From JAEUMY01 sp031394355 (GTDB lineage: Bacteria; Pseudomonadota; Gammaproteobacteria; Burkholderiales; Usitatibacteraceae), in assembly GCA_031394355.1 (NCBI GenBank), contig JANNSU010000059.1, forward strand, positions 124,001-188,000: 64,000 nt of DNA, in the 5' to 3' direction. The stretch's first letter is position 1. Every line of letters starts with the position of its first letter. The position numbers and the translations under genes are program-made. Shown here in pieces: positions 58,018 to 64,000 of this stretch. A model generated the notes under the pieces. The model searched no databases, was not told the DNA's origin, and was given only the letters and a program-made list of their open reading frames with translations.

Positions 58018-59487
58018 CTACAAGCTCTTTCTGAGGTTTGCGGGCTGGATTTGCAAGGCCTCGCGGTACTTGGCGATCGTACGCCTAGCCACTACGATAC
58101 CCTGCTGCGCCAGGATGTCTGAAATCCGATTATCCGACAGGGGCTTTCTGCCGTCTTCTGCGCTGACAAGCTGCTTGATCAGTGCCCGGATGGCGGTCGC
58201 CGAACAGGCGCCACCCGTATCGGTGGAAACCGAGCTGCCGAAGAAGTACTTGAGCTCGAACAAGCCGCGGGAAGTCAGCATGTACTTTTGCGTGGTCACC
58301 CGGGAAATGGTGGACTCGTGCAGGCCCACCTGGTCTGCGATCTCCCGTAAAACGAGGGGCCGCATGGCGACCTCGCCATGCTCGAAGAAGTGGCGCTGCC
58401 GATCCACAATGGCTTGGGTGACACGCAAGATCGTGTCGAATCTTTGCTGAACATTCTTGATGAGCCAACGCGCTTCCTGAAGCTGGCCGGACAGATTCTT
58501 GCCGGATGCATCACGGCTGGATTGGAGAATGTCCGCGTACATCTTGTTGATGCGCAGTTTCGGCATCGCGTCCTGATTCAGCATCGCGGTCCACTTGCTG
58601 CCAACCTTCTTGACCAGGACATCAGGGATCACGTACCGGACATCACCTTGCCCAAAGTTGCGGCCGGGCTTCGGGTCCAGCGTGAGAATGAGCTCGTGCA
58701 CCTGCTTCAGCTCGGTTTCGTCGCAGGCGAGCAGGCGCTTCAGCTTGTTGAAGTCGCGAGCGCCCAATGCATCGAGATGATTTGCCGAGAGCGTCAGGGC
58801 GAGATCGCGTCCGGGCAGATCCTCAGGCAGGGCTTTGAGCTGCAAGGCAAGACACTCCGCAAGATTTCGCGCGCCGACACCGGTCGGCTCAAGATTCTGC
58901 ACATGTCTGAGAGCGATGAAGATATCTTCGAGTTCAATCTCGGGGCGCTCTTCAAGCACCATTGCGTGCAGTTCGTCGAGGTCCTGCGTGCAGTAACCGT
59001 CCTCGTCAAGATGGGCGATGACGAGCCCGGCCAGTTCGCGGTCGCGCTGCGGCAGCGGAACCAGCTGCAGCTGCAGCAGGAGGTGCTCCTGAAGCGTCGG
59101 TTCTGCTGCGGGAATGTGGCTGAATTCACTGTCTTCGCCGTCGTCATTGCCTGATCGGCTTCGACCCATGCCCATCGACTCATCACCCATGCCGTAGTCG
59201 TGGCTTTCATTGCTGCGACTGTCGCTCTCCTGATTGTTGTCGGCAGTGCCGACAGCGTCCGAACCCGAGCTGCCACTGGGGACAGTTTGTGCGCCCGTGC
59301 TCTGCAAGCCGAGCGGCACGTCGTCTCCGGGAATGTCGATACGCTCCAGGAGGGGGTTCTCGGTCAGATAGCGCTCGAGCTCCTGATTCAGCTCGACCGT
59401 CGACAACTGCAGCAGCTTGATGGACTGCTGCAATTGCGGCGTCAGCGTCAGGTGCTGGGACAGCTTGAGCTGGAGGCTGTGTTTCAT
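58018..59487 (-). CDS. rpoN: RNA polymerase sigma-54 factor
   Basis: Protein of 489 aa. Glutamine-rich N-terminal activator region (MKHSLQLKLSQHLTLTPQLQQSIKLLQLS), acidic linker (about 60-115), core-binding domain and C-terminal DNA-binding domain with helix-turn-helix (LREIADQVGLHESTISRVTT) and the RpoN box ARRTIAKYREAL. Directs transcription at -24/-12 promoters with enhancer proteins. Downstream of lptB across a 51-bp gap. Confidence 0.96.
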   Translation of the reverse strand: MKHSLQLKLSQHLTLTPQLQQSIKLLQLSTVELNQELERYLTENPLLERIDIPGDDVPLGLQSTGAQTVPSGSSGSDAVGTADNNQESDSRSNESHDYGMGDESMGMGRSRSGNDDGEDSEFSHIPAAEPTLQEHLLLQLQLVPLPQRDRELAGLVIAHLDEDGYCTQDLDELHAMVLEERPEIELEDIFIALRHVQNLEPTGVGARNLAECLALQLKALPEDLPGRDLALTLSANHLDALGARDFNKLKRLLACDETELKQVHELILTLDPKPGRNFGQGDVRYVIPDVLVKKVGSKWTAMLNQDAMPKLRINKMYADILQSSRDASGKNLSGQLQEARWLIKNVQQRFDTILRVTQAIVDRQRHFFEHGEVAMRPLVLREIADQVGLHESTISRVTTQKYMLTSRGLFELKYFFGSSVSTDTGGACSATAIRALIKQLVSAEDGRKPLSDNRISDILAQQGIVVARRTIAKYREALQIQPANLRKSL

Positions 59488-59538
59488 TGGCTGGAAGCGA
59501 AGGACATTGAATGTACCGATGGGACACCGAAGTCGGCG

Positions 59539-60333
59539 TCAGAGACGGAAATTCTCCCCCAAGTAGACTTTTCTGACGGTTTCATTGTGAATGATTTCCC
59601 CGGGCTTCCCGAAAGCCAGCACCGATCCCTGATTGATGATCCAGGCGTGATCGCAGATGCCAAGCGTCTCGCGGACATTATGGTCCGTGATGAGAACGCC
59701 GATACCGCGATTCTTGAGGAATTTGATGATCTGCTGGATATCCAGCACGGCGATAGGATCGACGCCGGCGAACGGCTCGTCCAGCAGGATGAACCGCGGA
59801 TCCACAGCCAGCGCCCGTGCGATCTCGACGCGCCGCCGCTCGCCACCGGACAAGCTGATGGCCTGGTTGTTGCGCAAGTGGTCAATGTGCAGTTCTTCGA
59901 GCAATGCGTCGCGGCGCGACTCGATCTCTTCCTGCGACAGATCCTGCAGCTCGAGCACCGCCTGAATGTTCTCGGAAACCGTGAGCTTGCGGAAAATGGA
60001 GGCTTCCTGTGGCAGATAGGACAAGCCCAGCCGGGAGCGCTTGTAGATGGGCAGATTGGTGAGATCCTTGCCGTCAAGCTCAATGGAGCCACCATCTACC
60101 GGTACCAAACCCACGATCATGTAGAAGCAGGTCGTTTTGCCGGCACCATTGGGCCCGAGCAACCCCACCACTTCGCCACTCTTGACCGCGAGTGACACGT
60201 CCTTGACAACTTCGCGCTTGCGGTAGCGCTTGTGCAAGTGGCGCGCCTCGAGTACGGCACCGGTGGACTCGGCGGACTCTGCCGCGCCGGGCGCGCCCGC
60301 GCTAGTGGCGCTGTCAGGCAGTCGCTGGTTCAT
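59539..60333 (-). CDS. lptB: LPS export ABC transporter ATPase
   Basis: Protein of 264 aa. Walker A GPNGAGKTT, Q-loop PQEASIF, signature LSGGERRRVEIARAL, Walker B FILLDEPFAGVD and switch His in LITDHNVRE. Powers LPS extraction from the inner membrane with LptFG. An Ala/Ser-rich extension of about 25 residues precedes the conserved LEARHLHKRY start, so a later start is possible. Same transcript as lptA. Confidence 0.95.
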   Translation of the reverse strand: MNQRLPDSATSAGAPGAAESAESTGAVLEARHLHKRYRKREVVKDVSLAVKSGEVVGLLGPNGAGKTTCFYMIVGLVPVDGGSIELDGKDLTNLPIYKRSRLGLSYLPQEASIFRKLTVSENIQAVLELQDLSQEEIESRRDALLEELHIDHLRNNQAISLSGGERRRVEIARALAVDPRFILLDEPFAGVDPIAVLDIQQIIKFLKNRGIGVLITDHNVRETLGICDHAWIINQGSVLAFGKPGEIIHNETVRKVYLGENFRL

Positions 60334-60357
60334 GGCGGCTCTTGCAGACTGATGCGA

Positions 60358-60900
60358 TCACTTGCCGGTTGCCGCTTTCTTGGCACAGGGGTCTTTGCCC
60401 GGCTCCTTGGGCTGCAACACCATGCGCACGCGACCATCCACGGACTTCTTTGCATCGCCCTGTACCTCAAAGGCCTCCGTGACAGTGTTGTAGAGGATCA
60501 ATTCACCTGCGATCTCGTTGTCACCCGTCTTGATCCGGGCGTTCTTGATGAGTTTCAAACTGTCCTTTGCCTCATCGAACTCGACCCGTTCCGCCTGGGC
60601 ATCGATGTAGGCATCACAGCCTTCGCGCTTCTGCCTGATCTTCACCGGTTCGCCGGTGACGAAGCCCGATTTTTGACCTGCATCGTTCTGCCGCACTTCA
60701 CCGCGTTGGGCATTGATGCGCAATGTGCCCTGTTCAATGGATACGTCCCCTACCATGCTCACCAGCTGCTGCCCATCCAGCTTGACGCTATTGCCCAAAA
60801 TGATCATTTCCTTGGACCGGTCGGCCTTCTCTGCCAATGCACCGGTGCAAAGCATCGGGATGCAGAGCAATACAAGTTTGAGGAGATTCAGCGATTTCAT
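60358..60900 (-). CDS. lptA: LPS transport periplasmic protein LptA
   Basis: OstA-like protein of 180 aa with a Sec signal (about 1-23, cut after GALA). Beta-jellyroll strands build the periplasmic LPS bridge. Family-type segments: MIILGNSVKLDGQQ, QGTLRINAQRGEV and NEIAGELILYNTVTEAFEVQG. Overlaps lptC by 4 bp. Confidence 0.92.
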   Translation of the reverse strand: MKSLNLLKLVLLCIPMLCTGALAEKADRSKEMIILGNSVKLDGQQLVSMVGDVSIEQGTLRINAQRGEVRQNDAGQKSGFVTGEPVKIRQKREGCDAYIDAQAERVEFDEAKDSLKLIKNARIKTGDNEIAGELILYNTVTEAFEVQGDAKKSVDGRVRMVLQPKEPGKDPCAKKAATGK

Positions 60901-61478
60901 TTTTTGTCGGATGTTTTCTTCGATGCGTAGACCGCGCGAACATTCTTCAGGTCTGCCACGCGGGTTTTCGTGTTGTAGATGAAGCTCGTTGCCGTCATGT
61001 TGAGATCGCGGCTTTCAAAGCGCACCTCGACATCGGACTTTGCAAGGTTTTGCTGGGGCAGGACAGTGAGATTCTGAGTTGACATGGTCCAGGCAGGCGC
61101 CGTATCGGTTGCGTCCGCATTCATGACCACGTTTCCCTCCATCACGACTTTCTCGCCACCTTCTGACACCGTGCCGGTACTGGCTGTGACCTTGATTCGC
61201 GGCTGATCGGGTGACCGAGTTTCAAAGGATACCCTGTCGAGCCGGGAGGTGTCTCCAACGGGATAGTGCGTCATCTTCTCGGCACGCAGCGAATAGCGGA
61301 GGCTGCCATCCGGGGCCATCTTGGTCGCATTGAAATTGCTGATGATGACGTCAGGATCGTTTCTTGCAGGGCTGGTAGTGCGCTGCGCTTCCATTCGTAC
61401 CTGCTGCTCCAGCCAAAAGGTCAGCGCAACCAAACCTGCCAGTGCAGCCAGCGGAAGCCAGACGGTTGCGCGCATCAT
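60897..61478 (-). CDS. lptC: LPS export protein LptC
   Basis: Protein of 193 aa with one N-terminal membrane anchor (about 5-24, TVWLPLAALAGLVALTFWLE) and a periplasmic jellyroll domain (GSLRYSLRAEKMTHYP, MEGNVVMNADA). Hands LPS to LptA. The start ATGATG at 61478 overlaps the kdsC stop by 4 bases; the longer frame to 61538 is kdsC in another frame. Confidence 0.92.
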   Translation of the reverse strand: MMRATVWLPLAALAGLVALTFWLEQQVRMEAQRTTSPARNDPDVIISNFNATKMAPDGSLRYSLRAEKMTHYPVGDTSRLDRVSFETRSPDQPRIKVTASTGTVSEGGEKVVMEGNVVMNADATDTAPAWTMSTQNLTVLPQQNLAKSDVEVRFESRDLNMTATSFIYNTKTRVADLKNVRAVYASKKTSDKK

Positions 61479-62014
61479 GCGAGATAGCGGTTTTGCAGTG
61501 CGTACAGCTTGCCCTGTGCAGCCAGGATGAAGTCGCAAAACTCGCGGGCGGCGCCATGGCCACCGGCAGTTTCAGTCACCATATGCACGCTTTCGCGAAC
61601 CAATGCAGGTGCCCCGGGTACGGCCACGGCGAACCCGCAGCGCGACAGGATGGGCAGGTCGACCACGTCATCACCGATTGCCGCAACGGCCTCCTGCTCG
61701 ATGCCGAGGCTTGCCAGCAGCGAGAGGTAAGTGGCGCGCTTGTCGTGGATGCCCTGAAAGACATGGGTGATGCCCAACTCCTGCATCCGACGGGTGACTG
61801 CAAGGCTCTGCCGCCCGGAAATGATTGCCACCTCGATGCCGGACTGCATGAGCATCTTGAGGCCATGGCCATCCAGCGTGTTGAACCGCTTCATGGTCTC
61901 GCCGGAATCGGTAAACAAGAGGCTGCCATCTGTCAGCACGCCGTCGACGTCGAACACGGCCAATCGTACCTTGCCGGCGCGCAGACGGGCCTCATCCGTC
62001 GACTTCGTGTTCAC
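61475..62014 (-). CDS. kdsC: 3-deoxy-D-manno-octulosonate 8-phosphate phosphatase
   Basis: HAD-family phosphatase of 179 aa. FDVDGVLTDG (nucleophile D22 and D24), ISGRQS and IGDDVVDLPIL. Removes phosphate from KDO-8-P in LPS core synthesis. Overlaps kdsD by 4 bp and lptC by 4 bp, so it is tightly coupled. Confidence 0.95.
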   Translation of the reverse strand: MNTKSTDEARLRAGKVRLAVFDVDGVLTDGSLLFTDSGETMKRFNTLDGHGLKMLMQSGIEVAIISGRQSLAVTRRMQELGITHVFQGIHDKRATYLSLLASLGIEQEAVAAIGDDVVDLPILSRCGFAVAVPGAPALVRESVHMVTETAGGHGAAREFCDFILAAQGKLYALQNRYLA

Positions 62015-63024
62015 ACCACACCTGCTTTCAGCAGATCATTGAACGTGAGCGCACCGACCAGCGTGCCGTCCGGCAGTGTCACGAGCAGGCGGCCACTGAC
62101 ATGCTGTGTCTGCATCAGGAGCACCGCTTCGGTGGCCAGTTTGTCCGGGCCAATGGTGTGTGGGTCGCGGGTCATCACGTCAGCGACCATCAATTGCTTC
62201 AGATTGTCGTGCTTCTCCCATGTGCGGCGCAGGTCGCCGTCCGTGAAGACGCCCACCATGCGGTCGCGATCGTCCACGATGGCCGTCATGCCCATACCTT
62301 TGCGCGACATCTCCAGGATGGCTTCGGTGAGCGCTGCGCCCTGCCTGACTTTGGGCAGGTCGGAGCCATGGTGCATGACATCGCGAACATGGACCAGAAG
62401 CCGCCGTCCCAGCGCGCCCGCCGGATGATGCGAGGCAAAGTCATCCGACGTGAAGCCCCTTGAATGCAGCAGGGTCATGGCCAGTGCATCGCCCAGCGCA
62501 AGTGTGGCAGTGCTGCTGGAAGTTGGTGCCAGCTCCAGCGGGCAGGCCTCTTTCATGACGGCAGCATCCAGATGCAAGTCCGCCTCGCGCGCCATCGCGG
62601 ATGCGGGCTTGCCAGTGATGGCAACGATGCGTGTGCCGCGTCGCTTGAGCGCTGGATAGATGCGCAGGATCTCGTCGGATTCGCCGGAGTAGGAAATGGC
62701 AATGACCACATCACTGCCGGTGATCATGCCCAGATCACCGTGGCTGGCCTCGGCGGGATGCATGAAGAATGAAGGCGTGCCAGTGGACGCCAGGGTCGAG
62801 GCGATCTTGTTGCCGATATGACCGCTTTTGCCGATCCCGGTCACCACCACACGGCCGCCCCTGGCGGTGATGTCGAGAATCAGGTCATGTACGGCCACAA
62901 ATTGCTCGTCAATGCGGTCCGCAAGCGCTTTTACCGCGTCTGCCTCGATCCGCAGCACGTCGCGGGCCAGTTCCAGTGTGGTGCTGGCCGCTGGGGCCGC
63001 TCCCGGGATGACGGGTGTGTTCAT
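62011..63024 (-). CDS. kdsD: D-arabinose 5-phosphate isomerase
   Basis: Protein of 337 aa. A SIS domain (about 45-180; VVVTGIGKSGHIGNKIA, SYSGESDEI, and H of HPAEASHGDL) precedes two CBS domains (about 210-337). Interconverts ribulose-5-P and arabinose-5-P, the first step to KDO. Start at 63024 (MNTPVIPG). First gene of the LPS run, divergent from the antiporter at 63135. Confidence 0.95.
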   Translation of the reverse strand: MNTPVIPGAAPAASTTLELARDVLRIEADAVKALADRIDEQFVAVHDLILDITARGGRVVVTGIGKSGHIGNKIASTLASTGTPSFFMHPAEASHGDLGMITGSDVVIAISYSGESDEILRIYPALKRRGTRIVAITGKPASAMAREADLHLDAAVMKEACPLELAPTSSSTATLALGDALAMTLLHSRGFTSDDFASHHPAGALGRRLLVHVRDVMHHGSDLPKVRQGAALTEAILEMSRKGMGMTAIVDDRDRMVGVFTDGDLRRTWEKHDNLKQLMVADVMTRDPHTIGPDKLATEAVLLMQTQHVSGRLLVTLPDGTLVGALTFNDLLKAGVV

Positions 63025-63134
63025 GATGTGATTATAAGTCGCGTCCCGGAATGACCGCGCAGCCCGCCCGCCGTCGGGTGCGGGTTTTCGCGATGTCATG
63101 CAGCAATGCAGTCACATCGTTTACAGTCACGGCA

Positions 63135-64000
63135 TGCATGAGACGCTCAATATCACTCTGATCCTGCTGGCTACTGCCGTGCTGGTGGTCGTGTTGTTCC
63201 GTCGGATCCACATGCCGGCGATCCTGGGATATCTCATTGTTGGCGTCGCCATCGGGCCTCACGCCCTGGGCTGGGTGCCCGACACCGCCGAGACGCGCCA
63301 GCTGGCCGAGATCGGCGTGGTGTTCCTCATGTTCTCGATCGGGCTGGAGTTCAGCCTCTCCCAGCTCATGACGATGCGCCGTCTGGTGGTCGGGCTGGGT
63401 GGCGCGCAAGTGGGGCTGACCATTCTTCTGACGCTCGCCATTGGCCTCGTCGCAGGGCTCAATTGGCAGACCGGGCTCATCCTCGGCGGCATCTTGGCCA
63501 TGTCTTCGACGGCCATCATCAGCAAGGTGCTGGCGGATTCCCTGCAGCTCCACTCCGCCCACGGTCGCCAGATCATGGGCGTGCTGCTGTTCCAGGACTT
63601 GGCGGTTGTGCCGCTGCTGGTGCTGATCCCAGCTCTGGCCCTGCCGCCGGATGCGTTGGCGGCCGCCATCTCGGTTGCGCTGCTCAAGGCGGCGGTGGTG
63701 CTCACACTGATCCTGTTTCTCGGTCAGCGCATCATGCGTCCGCTTTTTACGCTGATCGCGTCGCAGAAGTCGTCGGAGCTGTTCGTCCTGGCGGTTCTGC
63801 TGGTGACGCTGGGTCTCGCCTGGATCACGGAACAGGCTGGTCTGTCACTCGCGTTGGGCGCGTTTCTCGCCGGCATGCTCATTTCGGAGACCGAATACCG
63901 CTACCAGGTCGAGGACTACATCAAGCCTTTCCGCGATGTGCTGCTGGGGCTGTTCTTCGTCACCATCGGGATGCTGCTCAACTTTGGTGTCATCGTCGAA
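63135..64000 (+). CDS. CPA2 monovalent cation:proton antiporter (partial)
   Basis: The first 288 residues of a Kef-type antiporter; the gene runs off the right edge. About nine or ten membrane helices are visible, with MPAILGYLIVGVAIGPHALG, FLMFSIGLEFSLSQL, AMSSTAIISKVL and FFVTIGMLLNFG, all typical of the KefB/CPA2 family. The C-terminal regulatory (RCK-type) part, if present, lies beyond the window, so KefB/KefC/YbaL cannot be told apart. Start at 63135, in the usual place divergent from kdsD. Confidence 0.9.

Overview
The window is a dense (about 90 percent coding), high-GC proteobacterial chromosome segment, most likely from a betaproteobacterium. The best evidence is the right-hand block, read leftwards: kdsD-kdsC-lptC-lptA-lptB-rpoN-hpf-ptsN-hprK-rapZ, which is typical of Betaproteobacteria (hprK and rapZ beside rpoN). 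The blocks yicC-gmk-rpoZ-spoT, rph-rdgB-hemW and thiS-thiG agree. I cannot name a genus. The only functional RNA gene found is a tRNA-Gly(CCC) at 53413, with a broken relic of the same gene just upstream.

Layout. 1-3.1 kb: a LysR regulator divergent from an AhpD-like/PNPOx-reductase pair. 3.3-15.9 kb is accessory: a lipoprotein, an Eco29kI-type restriction-modification pair in lower-GC DNA, a secreted lysyl-endopeptidase-like protease, a RES/Xre toxin-antitoxin pair, a repeat nest with two MITE-like elements, a PhoD-like phosphatase, and a papain-like protease fused to an alpha/beta hydrolase. 16-22.6 kb: an HD-GYP response regulator with its histidine kinase, a serine hydrolase and a diguanylate cyclase, i.e. 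c-di-GMP signalling. 22.6-28.4 kb: thiolase, ubiA, ubiC, recG, RidA. 28.4-33.2 kb: a small glycan or lipid-sugar cluster (two glycosyltransferases, three methyltransferases, one SMR-type membrane protein). 33.2-45.7 kb: (p)ppGpp synthetase/hydrolase, rpoZ, gmk, yicC, a Ser/Thr kinase-PP2C pair, rph, rdgB, hemW, a FecR-like protein, trmB, an RlmI-like methyltransferase and a beta-barrel protein. 45.9-53 kb: thiG, thiS, a LytS/LytR-type two-component system, a carotenoid oxygenase and secreted proteins. 53.4-64 kb: tRNA-Gly, mutY, a LON-domain protein, the rapZ-to-kdsD block, and a truncated cation/proton antiporter at the right edge.

The most unusual feature is not a gene. A 12-bp perfect palindrome, GCGAATATTCGC (14-bp consensus TGCGAATATTCGCA), occurs 23 times exactly and 6 more times with one mismatch. 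The copies share no flanking homology, lie both inside and between genes, and inside genes use all three reading frames almost equally (ANIR 6, EYS 5, RIF 5). This is the behaviour of a highly iterated palindrome selected at DNA level, comparable in kind to cyanobacterial HIP1 but with a different sequence. I do not recognise it as described. Other repeats are heptamer arrays in inverted pairs around two of these palindromes, a MITE family with CTGATCAAGTT ends, and a 46-47 bp tandem repeat.
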